This document shows, piece by piece, positions 17,634-25,110 of a stretch of 60,054 nucleotides of DNA. The number at the start of each line of letters is the position of its first letter. Positions within the stretch are counted from its first letter, which is position 1. The DNA comes from an uncultured Eubacteriales bacterium (GTDB lineage Bacteria; Bacillota; Clostridia; Lachnospirales; Cellulosilyticaceae). The stretch spans positions 1 through 60,054 of the forward strand of contig URVM01000020.1 of NCBI GenBank assembly GCA_900551325.1, given 5' to 3'. Below the pieces are notes generated by a model. That model had not been told where the DNA came from. It ran no database searches and was given only the letters and a program-made list of their open reading frames with translations. Position numbers and translations under genes: made by a program.

Positions 17634-20165
17634 TTACAGTCCTTTAGAAGTTCTTACACTTGGAAGATAATTTTTAGCAATACGCTCTACAAAGACTCTA
17701 CCATTAAAGGTTTCAAGAGAAACATTTTCAAATAAAACAGATGTCTGATCTTCTACTACTTCACTAGAAGTTACAACAGGTATAGTCTCGTCTAAAGTAG
17801 TGTAAAGATTAATAATATCTCCTTTATCCACATTACGAATAAGAATCTTGCTATCTTCAGTTACTTCTATTTCAGAAGGTTGAACCTTGCGTGATTCATA
17901 TGGATAAGCATCTTCAAAGAGTTCAAAACCATAAATTCTAGTATGTCCACCACCATTAATACTAATTTGAGCAGGCTCAATAATTTGTAAACGAACATAT
18001 CTAGCATCTACTGGTGTAAAGAGCATACGATTAATAATGTCTTCTGTATTATCTTTAACTTCATCTACTAAAGTAAAGTTTTCACCATCGATACTTGTAA
18101 GGATTTGAAGAGCTTTTGTATTCCAAATACGTGTTTCACCAGCTTCAGGATGACCACAGTTGATGATACGGTATTGTTTAATATTTTTTACTTCTTTAAG
18201 GTCTACAGTTAAGTGAGGTCTATATTCTCTAGAACACCACTTACCACTTTTGATTGTACCTTCAATGATTTTTTCAGGTTCTTGATCATACTCTGTATTT
18301 CCAGATGCAGTAACAGTTACACCTAAAGAAGCAAGAGCAATATTATTTCTATTGTAAGAAAGTGTACGTGGTGCACTTTCAATACCTGCTAAGATAGCAG
18401 AATTTTGAAGAGTTTCAGTTAAAAATGGTTTAATACGAAGAGTACCTACATCAACAGTGAAGTATCTTTCGGCACCATCTTTAAGACGAAGCACTTTACA
18501 ATTTGCCATAGCTTCAAGATGTTTAAGGGCTGTTTGGATTTTATCTTCCATAAGTATAAGATTATTTTCTTTTAAAGCCATAAGTGCTTCCATTGTATTA
18601 GAACCTGCTTGACCCATATGGCGTGTAGCATCTAAGAATGGACGAAGTTCTCCAATAAGTTTAGCATTAACACATTTAGCATCAATTGTATTTACAGCTT
18701 CTTCTATTTCTACAAAGGCTTCAAGAAGATTTTTAGCTGCTGGTATAAAGTCTGTACCATTTTTAAGAGCTAAAGTAAGTGCTTCAATGTCATCTGCTAA
18801 GTACCAAGATTCATCAAATAAGAAAGTACCACTTACACCACCATCTTCTTTTACATAAGAACAGTTAGAAGCAAAGATTTGAAGTTCATGACTTACCTCA
18901 GGAGCAAGTGCTTTAAATGAATGAACAAAACTTGTTTCACAGTCATAAGCATCAGTATTCCAGTTATGGTCAGCAATACAAAATAGTGCTTGCTTTGATG
19001 CTTGAGCTTGATTCATAGGGTTTGAGAAGAAACCATTAATATTGTCTACATCAGGATTCAGGTTTTCAATTTTACCCATAAGCATTTTAGCATCACAGTA
19101 GTCATTCACTGGATAGTTCCACCATACAGATAAGTTCTTATTAGAATTAATTGTACGTTTTGGTGCATCAAATTGTTCTTTAGAAACATTAGACATCGTT
19201 GCAGAACCAGTCCACATAATTTCTACGTCATCATGAAGTAATTCTACAAAAGGTTTAAAGTATTTTTCCATTGATGGTCCCCAAGCTTCACAGTATCTTG
19301 TACCAACAGTAAGAAGTGGACGTACATCACCTTTTGCTTTAACAAATTCAGTATCTACACGGTTAATGTAGCGAGCTTGTTGAGCTCCATCTGGGTAACC
19401 ACCAATATCATCAAAAAGAATACCAAACTGACGCACACCAAGTGTGTAAAGTTGTTCTAACTTTGCAATTGTAGATTTGAAATCTTCTTCAGAATCTAAA
19501 TCGATAGAATCCCCTGGGTGAATAGTCCATACAAAGTTTAAGTTATTCTCATGACCAGCAGCTGCAAGCTCAGAGATTTCACGTCCCTTATCTTCTGGAT
19601 AAAGTTCTCTCCAGTGACTTCTATGGTATGGATCATCTTTTGGTGCGTAAATATAAGTGTTAAGTTTTTGCTCACCACCAAATATCATTAAATCTTTACG
19701 ATCTTCATGACTCCAAGGGAAACCATAAAAACCTTCAATATATCCACGATAAAGAATTTCAGGATAGTCTGTAATCTCTAAAGTCTGAAGTGTGTCATCT
19801 TCCATTTGGTTAAGAATATGTCCAAGTGTAACAATACCATAGTGAAGACCATCTACGTCACAACCAGTAATTGTAATAGAACAATATGTATCACCAGAAA
19901 CAGAAAGTGTATAGCCTTCTGGTTTATTAATTTGTAAAGTAGAATGAGTAGTATCTGTTAAGATAATGTTACTTTGACCTTCAGTTGGTTCTTGTACAAA
20001 TTCATACTGTAGGCCAGAAGCTGTTAAGATTTTTGTTAATTTATCAAGTGAAGCCGCTTTAGGTGTAGTTTGTGTTAGGATAGAAACTGTTTTGGTAATA
20101 GGTAGCTGTTTTCTACCATAAACAACTTGTTGTGGTACTGGAAAAATAGTATAAGTAGTACACAT
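17634..20165 (-). CDS. GH84 family beta-N-acetylglucosaminidase (NagJ/hyaluronidase-like) with CBM32-type domain
   Basis: Cleaves terminal beta-linked N-acetylglucosamine by substrate-assisted catalysis. Layout of the 843 residues: N-terminal GH20b-like sandwich (about 1-120), GH84 barrel (about 125-420), helical region, an F5/8 type C (CBM32-like) module at about 605-745, and a short beta-rich tail. The paired catalytic acids of GH84 are visible as GILFDDIGG, Asp252 and Asp253. Unlike the secreted clostridial toxins of this family there is no signal peptide (the start is MCTTYTIFPVPQQ), so it probably acts inside the cell on imported oligosaccharides. The gene stands alone on the minus strand, divergent from the Crp-type regulator; a TATAAT is present 22 bases before its start codon. 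Confidence 0.9.
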   Translation of the reverse strand: MCTTYTIFPVPQQVVYGRKQLPITKTVSILTQTTPKAASLDKLTKILTASGLQYEFVQEPTEGQSNIILTDTTHSTLQINKPEGYTLSVSGDTYCSITITGCDVDGLHYGIVTLGHILNQMEDDTLQTLEITDYPEILYRGYIEGFYGFPWSHEDRKDLMIFGGEQKLNTYIYAPKDDPYHRSHWRELYPEDKGREISELAAAGHENNLNFVWTIHPGDSIDLDSEEDFKSTIAKLEQLYTLGVRQFGILFDDIGGYPDGAQQARYINRVDTEFVKAKGDVRPLLTVGTRYCEAWGPSMEKYFKPFVELLHDDVEIMWTGSATMSNVSKEQFDAPKRTINSNKNLSVWWNYPVNDYCDAKMLMGKIENLNPDVDNINGFFSNPMNQAQASKQALFCIADHNWNTDAYDCETSFVHSFKALAPEVSHELQIFASNCSYVKEDGGVSGTFLFDESWYLADDIEALTLALKNGTDFIPAAKNLLEAFVEIEEAVNTIDAKCVNAKLIGELRPFLDATRHMGQAGSNTMEALMALKENNLILMEDKIQTALKHLEAMANCKVLRLKDGAERYFTVDVGTLRIKPFLTETLQNSAILAGIESAPRTLSYNRNNIALASLGVTVTASGNTEYDQEPEKIIEGTIKSGKWCSREYRPHLTVDLKEVKNIKQYRIINCGHPEAGETRIWNTKALQILTSIDGENFTLVDEVKDNTEDIINRMLFTPVDARYVRLQIIEPAQISINGGGHTRIYGFELFEDAYPYESRKVQPSEIEVTEDSKILIRNVDKGDIINLYTTLDETIPVVTSSEVVEDQTSVLFENVSLETFNGRVFVERIAKNYLPSVRTSKGL

Positions 20166-20383
20166 GATGAATACCTCTCTTAAATTATTATAGTCTATAT
20201 CTAATTATATTTTACTATATTTTTTACCTTTTTTCACTTAATTATTGTAATTTATTTAAGTTATTTTAGCTAAAAAAATATTACTATAAACAGCAATTTG
20301 CATAGAATCCTTATAAAATCTGTCTATACCCTCATTGCAACGGAGGTACTAGAGATTTATAATGATGCTAAGGAGGTAAGAGC

Positions 20384-21049
20384 GTGAAAGAATATATTAA
20401 TCAATTTAAGAAATTACCTTTATTTACAGGCATAAAAGAAGAAGAATTACTCCCTATGCTTACATGTATAGGGGGCTATATTCAAGAATATACAAAGAGC
20501 AAATTTATCCTTTTATCTAAAGAACCTATTAAGTGTGTAGGTATTATTTTAGATGGAACAGTTCATATGATAAAAGAAGACATATGGGGGCATAAAACAG
20601 TTTTAGCTTTTATGAAGCAAGGAGAACTTTTTGGTGAAACCTTTGTTTGTGGAGATCGTTTCACATCTGAAGTAACTTTTTATGCAGCTACTCATTGTAA
20701 AGTTTTATACATTCCTTTTTACAAAACCTTGCATATGTGTAATACCTCCTGTGTTTTTCACCATCGATTAGTGGAAAATATGGTTCGTTTAATAGCTAAT
20801 AAAAATGCACAGCTTATGGAAAAAATAGAAATTACCTCAAAGAAAACTTTGCGTGAAAAGATACTGACTTATTTATATCTTCAAGCTCAGTTAAATAAGA
20901 AAAATTACTTTGAAATACCATTAGGTAGACTAGAACTTGCTGATTATCTTTGTGCAGATAGAAGTGCGCTTACAAGAGAGTTAAATAATATGAAAAGTGA
21001 AGGGCTTATTGATTTTGACAAAAATACCTTTCATTTACTAAAAAAGTGA
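20384..21049 (+). CDS. Crp/Fnr-family transcriptional regulator
   Basis: 221 residues. The N-terminal cyclic-nucleotide-binding-type beta barrel (about 10-125) contains the GIILDGTVHMIKED and GELFGETFVCG strands. A dimer helix follows (about 125-150), then a winged helix-turn-helix (LELADYLCADRSALTRELNN, about 185-204). Start is GTG with AGGAGG 7 bases upstream. Several Cys are present, but not in the spacing of an Fnr iron-sulfur cluster. A palindrome suited to this family lies in the asr promoter immediately downstream, so it probably controls sulfite reduction. The effector is unknown. Confidence 0.9.
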   Translation: MKEYINQFKKLPLFTGIKEEELLPMLTCIGGYIQEYTKSKFILLSKEPIKCVGIILDGTVHMIKEDIWGHKTVLAFMKQGELFGETFVCGDRFTSEVTFYAATHCKVLYIPFYKTLHMCNTSCVFHHRLVENMVRLIANKNAQLMEKIEITSKKTLREKILTYLYLQAQLNKKNYFEIPLGRLELADYLCADRSALTRELNNMKSEGLIDFDKNTFHLLKK

Positions 21050-21087
21050 TAGGATGTTGCATGTGCAACATCCTATCACTTTTTTTA
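21043..21087 (+). terminator. Terminator after the Crp/Fnr-type gene
   Basis: A near-perfect 15-17 bp stem (AGTGATAGGATGTTGC / GCAACATCCTATCACT) with a minimal loop, overlapping the stop codon, followed by seven T. It separates the regulator from the asr operon transcript. Confidence 0.92.
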
Positions 21088-21111
21088 TCAGTATACTTAT
21101 GCTATTAGTGA

Positions 21112-21129
21112 TTGCCAACAAATTAACAA
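21112..21129. promoter_or_regulatory. Weak Rex-like site upstream of asrA
   Basis: TTGCCAACAAATTAACAA matches the Rex consensus TTGTTAAN4TTAACAA at 12 of 14 defined positions (reverse strand TTGTTAATTTGTTGGCAA). The redox repressor Rex is known to control anaerobic respiration and fermentation genes in Clostridia. Two mismatches in one half-site make this tentative. Confidence 0.4.
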
Positions 21130-21136
21130 TGTGTCG

Positions 21137-21179
21137 TGTTTGTCAATAAACATCTGCTATAAGACAAACATGGTATTAC
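21137..21179 (+). promoter_or_regulatory. asr promoter with Crp-type palindrome
   Basis: TGTTTGTCAATAAACA (21137-21152) is a 5-6-5 palindrome, TGTTT-N6-AAACA, the architecture bound by Crp/Fnr proteins. An extended -10 (TGGTATTAC, hexamer TATTAC at 21174-21179) lies downstream. It would start transcription near 21186, placing the palindrome centre at about -41.5, the standard class II activator position. A second half-site, GACAAACA, lies at 21163-21170. Start site and activation are inferred, not shown. Confidence 0.6.
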
Positions 21180-21210
21180 AAATAGAAAGTATAAGGGAAG
21201 AGGTGCATCA

Positions 21211-22221
21211 ATGGGTTATAGTTTAAAAAAGCAAGAGATGGACTTATTTATTTCACAGTGGACAAAGGAATACCGTATTTTTGCTCCAAAGCGTTTTGTA
21301 GGTGGTGGAGCATTTTCTGATACAGATTGTATTAGATATGGTGAAATTAATTCTGTAGAAGAAATAGTGTTTGATGAAAAATCTCAGTATTCTTTCAAAG
21401 AAGCAGTTTTTCCTGTGATTCAAACTTTATTCTTCTTTACAGAAAACACAGTAAAAGAACCAGATTTCCCACAAAAGGGAGTAGTTGTATTTTTACGTAG
21501 TTGCGATTTACATGGTCTGAAACGATTAGACGATATGTACTTAAAAAATGGTCCTGAAGATTATTATTATAGTCAGCTGCGTAGCAAAGTAAAATTTGTT
21601 TTAATGGGATGTAACCAGTCTTTTGAAAATTGTTTTTGTGTAAGTATGGGTACAAATCAAGCTGAAAATTACGATTTAAGTATAGATAAAGATGGAGATT
21701 CTTATTTAATTCACTGCAAAGATGAAAAATGGGATGCCATTTTAAAAGAGATGCAGGTAAAAGAACAAGAGGTTGCCCCTTCCTATGTAACACAAAATCC
21801 AGTTAGTGTTCATATACCTGAAAATCTTGATATAACAGTAGCAGGAAGTAAGATGTGGGATGAGTACGATAGCCGTTGTATTAACTGTGGACGTTGTAAC
21901 TTTGTATGTCCAACTTGTACATGTTTTACTATGCAAGATATGTTTTATAGTGAAAATGGAAAAGTAGGAGAACGCCGTAGAGTGTGGGCATCTTGTATGG
22001 TAGATGGATTCACAAATGTTGCTGGTGGTGGAAGCTATCGCCAGAAGAACGGACAAAGAATGAGATTTAAAGTGTTACATAAAGTACTGGATTATAAAGA
22101 GCGTAATGGTTATCACATGTGTGTAGGCTGTGGACGTTGTGATGATGTTTGCCCTGAATATATATCTTTTTCCAACTGTATTAACAAATTAGAAGATGCT
22201 ATGAAGGAGGTATCAAAATAA
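21211..22221 (+). CDS. asrA: Anaerobic sulfite reductase subunit A
   Basis: Iron-sulfur electron-transfer subunit of the dissimilatory-type anaerobic sulfite reductase (sulfite to sulfide). 336 residues. Two 4Fe-4S motifs near the C-terminus: CINCGRCNFVCP (about residue 225) and CVGCGRCDDVCP (about 305); additional Cys lie in the N-terminal domain. It overlaps asrB by one base (TAATG) in the order asrA-asrB-asrC known from Salmonella and clostridia. The GAAGAGG site fits the ATG. Probably activated by the upstream Crp/Fnr-type protein. Confidence 0.93.
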   Translation: MGYSLKKQEMDLFISQWTKEYRIFAPKRFVGGGAFSDTDCIRYGEINSVEEIVFDEKSQYSFKEAVFPVIQTLFFFTENTVKEPDFPQKGVVVFLRSCDLHGLKRLDDMYLKNGPEDYYYSQLRSKVKFVLMGCNQSFENCFCVSMGTNQAENYDLSIDKDGDSYLIHCKDEKWDAILKEMQVKEQEVAPSYVTQNPVSVHIPENLDITVAGSKMWDEYDSRCINCGRCNFVCPTCTCFTMQDMFYSENGKVGERRRVWASCMVDGFTNVAGGGSYRQKNGQRMRFKVLHKVLDYKERNGYHMCVGCGRCDDVCPEYISFSNCINKLEDAMKEVSK

Positions 22222-23015
22222 TGGTACGTAATGACTATATTCCTTTTGTATCAGAGATTAAAGAAGTTATTAAACATACTGAAATAGAATACACTTTCCG
22301 CATGTCTTATAAGGGAGAGGTAAAGCCTGGACAGTTCTTTGAGGTTTCTATTCCTAAATTTGGTGAGGCACCTATTTCTGTTAGTGGAATTGGTGAGGAT
22401 TATATAGATTTAACTATTCGTCGTGTAGGTAAAGTTACAGATGAAGTATTTGAGCATTACGTAGGAGATACTTTATTACTTCGTGGACCTTACGGAAATG
22501 GTTTTGATGTAGATCTCTATAAGGGTCATGAAATTGTTGTTATTGCAGGTGGAACAGGACTTTCTCCTGTACGTGGTGTTGTAGATTACTTTGCTAATCA
22601 TAAAGAAGAAAGAGAAGAAATGACTTTAATTAGCGGATTTAAATCACCGAGTGATATTTTATTCCATGAAGACTTAGCACGTTGGAAAGAAACTATGAAT
22701 GTTATACTCACTGTAGATCATGCAGAAGGTGACGCGTCTTATCAAACAGGTCTTGTTACAGAATATATTCCAAAACTTCAGCTTAAAGATAAAAAGAATA
22801 CATTAGCTATTGTAGTTGGACCACCTGCAATGATGCGGTTTTCTGTTCAAGGATTACTAGCAATAGGCATTCCTGAAGAAAATATTTGGATTTCACATGA
22901 ACGTAAAATGTGCTGTGGCCTTGGAAAATGTGGTCACTGTAAAATAGGAGATGTTTATGTATGCTTAGACGGTCCTGTATTTAACTACACTAAAGGTAAG
23001 ACTTTAATCGATTAA
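22221..23015 (+). CDS. asrB: Anaerobic sulfite reductase subunit B
   Basis: Flavin and pyridine-nucleotide binding subunit that feeds electrons from NAD(P)H to the complex. 264 residues: FAD-binding barrel (about 1-95), nucleotide-binding Rossmann domain (IVVIAGGTGLSPVRGVVDYF, about residue 105), and a C-terminal iron-sulfur site with the CCGLGKCGHCKIGDVYVC pattern typical of ferredoxin reductase-like proteins. Length and order match the family. Cotranscribed with asrA and asrC. Confidence 0.93.
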   Translation: MVRNDYIPFVSEIKEVIKHTEIEYTFRMSYKGEVKPGQFFEVSIPKFGEAPISVSGIGEDYIDLTIRRVGKVTDEVFEHYVGDTLLLRGPYGNGFDVDLYKGHEIVVIAGGTGLSPVRGVVDYFANHKEEREEMTLISGFKSPSDILFHEDLARWKETMNVILTVDHAEGDASYQTGLVTEYIPKLQLKDKKNTLAIVVGPPAMMRFSVQGLLAIGIPEENIWISHERKMCCGLGKCGHCKIGDVYVCLDGPVFNYTKGKTLID

Positions 23016-23029
23016 GGGAGGGAAAAGAA

Positions 23030-23992
23030 ATGGATATAAATACAAAGCAACTTAAAAAGAATGCATTTCGTGTTACAAAAGTACGTGGTGTGACTGCTTC
23101 TCGTGTACGTGTTCCAGGCGGACACCTTGAGGCAAAATACTTAAGTAAAATCCAAGAAATTGCTGAGACTTATGGGAATGGTACAGTTCACATTACAAGT
23201 AGACAAGGCTTTGAAATCCCAGGAATTCCTTTCGATAAAATCCAAGAAGTAAACCTTGCACTACAAAGCTTAATTGAAGGACTAGAAATAAACCAAGAAG
23301 CAGAAGGTGACGGATACCCTGCTGCTGGGACAAGAAATATTACGGCATGTATTGGAAACCGTGTTTGTCCATATGCTTGCTATGACACAAGTGCATTTGC
23401 AAAACGTATGGAAAAGGCAGTATTCCCAAATGACCTTCATTTTAAAATTGCCCTAACAGGCTGTCCAAATGATTGTGCGAAGGTGAGAATGCACGACTTT
23501 GGAATTATGGGAATGACAGTACCAAGTCTAGATCCTTCAAGATGTGTAAGCTGTGGAGCATGCGTAAAAGTATGTACGAAGAAATCTGTAGGTGCATTAA
23601 AAGCTGTAAATTACCGTCCAGTTCGTAATGAAGAAAAATGCATTGGCTGTGGAGAATGTGTATTAAACTGTCCAAACATGGCTTGGTCAAGAAGTGAAAA
23701 GAAATACTACCGATTAACTTTACTAGGACGTACAGGAAAGAAAAATCCTCGACTAGGCGAAGACTTTATTAAATGGGTAGATGAAGAAAGTATTATAAAG
23801 ATTATCCTTAATACTTACGACTACGTAAAAGAATACATCGACCCAAATGCACCAGGTGGCAAAGAACACATTGGATACATTGTTGACCGTACAGGTTTTG
23901 AAGAGTTTAAAAAGTGGGCACTTAAAGATGTAAATCTTCCAGAGATTGCAGAAGTATCTTCACCAATTTACTGGAAAGGTGTTAAATATTAA
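23030..23992 (+). CDS. asrC: Anaerobic sulfite reductase subunit C (siroheme subunit)
   Basis: Catalytic siroheme/4Fe-4S subunit that reduces sulfite to sulfide with six electrons. 320 residues. The siroheme-cluster Cys set is seen as ACIGNRVCPYAC (about 106-117) and LTGCPNDCAKV (about 144-154). Two additional ferredoxin-type clusters follow: CVSCGACVKVC and CIGCGECVLNCP. A GGGAGG site lies 8-9 bases before the ATG. The gene ends the operon, with a strong terminator 33 bases later. Confidence 0.94.
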   Translation: MDINTKQLKKNAFRVTKVRGVTASRVRVPGGHLEAKYLSKIQEIAETYGNGTVHITSRQGFEIPGIPFDKIQEVNLALQSLIEGLEINQEAEGDGYPAAGTRNITACIGNRVCPYACYDTSAFAKRMEKAVFPNDLHFKIALTGCPNDCAKVRMHDFGIMGMTVPSLDPSRCVSCGACVKVCTKKSVGALKAVNYRPVRNEEKCIGCGECVLNCPNMAWSRSEKKYYRLTLLGRTGKKNPRLGEDFIKWVDEESIIKIILNTYDYVKEYIDPNAPGGKEHIGYIVDRTGFEEFKKWALKDVNLPEIAEVSSPIYWKGVKY

Positions 23993-24025
23993 TTAGCTAG
24001 AATGAGAATAGAATAAATGACAACA

Positions 24026-24088
24026 CAAGCCAGCCTAAATCTACCTCCCCCCTTAAAAATATGGGTAGATTTAAGCTGGCTTATGTTT
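24026..24088 (+). terminator. Terminator of the asrABC operon
   Basis: Arms AAGCCAGCCTAAATCTACC (24026-24044) and GGTAGATTTAAGCTGGCTT (24064-24082), about 18 pairs, are followed by ATGTTTTG. The T run is short but the stem is very stable. Confidence 0.85.
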
Positions 24089-24089
24089 T

Positions 24090-24495
24090 GTGGCAAGGTA
24101 TTAGTATTTTAAGGTTTCACATTTTTTCACTATATATCCTATGATTCATGTAGGCTTATGAGGCATTTAACGTCAGCGTTTAATCGTCCAGGTTCTATTA
24201 GTGAAAGAGCTCACCCTAGGGAGTTATCACGGCAAGTTGTGGAGTATTTTGGCTGTAGTATTGGCCTTTTAAGCGGTTGTGAATAAAAGGATATTTAGTT
24301 TTTTGTGTGGTATAAAGATAAAATACTAATATTTAAACTAGACAGGATATATGCCACGACTTATCAAGTCTAGTGCCTAAAAATAAGTCAGTTCATCTTA
24401 GTGGGGGGAAGACTAAAACTTCCTAAACTTATCTTTAGTGGTACAAGTGTAAATACTTATCTAGAATGGTATATGCACTTGTACTTTTATATTTT
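24090..24495 (+). ncRNA. Candidate structured noncoding RNA
   Basis: No ORF fits this stretch, which is richer in G and C than the flanks. A long-range stem closes it: GTGGCA (24090-24095) with TGCCAC (24352-24357), and TTAGTATTTTA (24101-24111) with TAAAATACTAA (24319-24329). These enclose about 210 bases with smaller hairpins such as AACG-TCAG-CGTT (24169-24180) and a CTCACCCTAGGGAG segment (24210-24223). A terminator follows at 24441-24495. Size and closing stem recall raiA-type RNAs of Firmicutes, but I cannot confirm a family. No clear promoter was found; it may start just after, or be processed from, the asr transcript. Confidence 0.5.
24441..24495 (+). terminator. Terminator of the candidate RNA
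   Basis: GTACAAGTG (24441-24449) pairs with CACTTGTAC (24476-24484) around a 26-base loop that can extend the stem (ATAC/GTAT). TTTTATATTTT follows. Its presence, with no coding gene upstream since asrC and its terminator, supports a separate transcript. Confidence 0.7.
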
Positions 24496-25110
24496 GGACT
24501 GTCTGTAAAGCTTGATACCTTAGTTATACAGGAAATGGACAAGTAAGTAAATTGATGAAAGTCACAAATTTGAAAGTGCTAAAAAGGGATACAAAGGGAG
24601 AAGATTCGAGTATAAATGATAAACCTTGCTTTAGAAGTAAAGAAAGTGAATTTACACGAAAATCAACAAGTGGGGGCACTTTAACCTAATGTTAATGTAC
24701 GAAAATGTACAAAGTAGCTAGAAGATAAGGAGATTTTAATAAAAAAGCATTTGGGCACTTTTGCCATGAAAATAAATTTGGGATCCAATAAACTTAAATT
24801 ATAGCTGTAAATAAGGGGTGTACAGGGGAAAGTTAAGGATTTTTTAGATGTAGTTGAGGATAATGAAATAGAAATAAATATACTCCATCCTTTATTATAT
24901 AAAGCAATTTTAAATTAGGTTTTATATAAATAGAACAAAACCTAATGCAAAAAGATCAGATAGAAAATGGAATTTATATAAGTTAGTAAAAGTAAGATGT
25001 TTTTTTACTAAAAATATGCTAAAATGTTTTTATATTATATAAAAGGCTATACTTTACAAGACAGCTTTTAAAATATAAGAGTGATTAAGTAAGAAATGGA
25101 GAATAACTTA
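24496..25110 (+). other. Intergenic region before the GH2 gene
   Basis: About 600 bases without a supported gene. It contains a 44-codon ORF at 24555-24689 without a ribosome-binding site, and a 35-codon open stretch at 24811-24918 that has protein-like composition (KDFLDVVEDNEIEINILHPL) but no start codon, possibly a gene remnant. Nearer the GH2 gene the DNA is A/T-rich with TATACT and TATAAA boxes (about 25030-25055) that could form its promoter. Confidence 0.4.

Noticed and set aside
24555..24689. A 44-codon ORF (starting MKVTNLKVLKRDTKG) between the candidate RNA and the GH2 gene
   Set aside because: No ribosome-binding site, low-complexity composition and no recognisable family; likely chance.
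24811..24918. A 35-codon open stretch with protein-like composition before the GH2 gene
   Set aside because: No start codon and too short to place; at best a gene remnant, so mentioned only within the intergenic entry.
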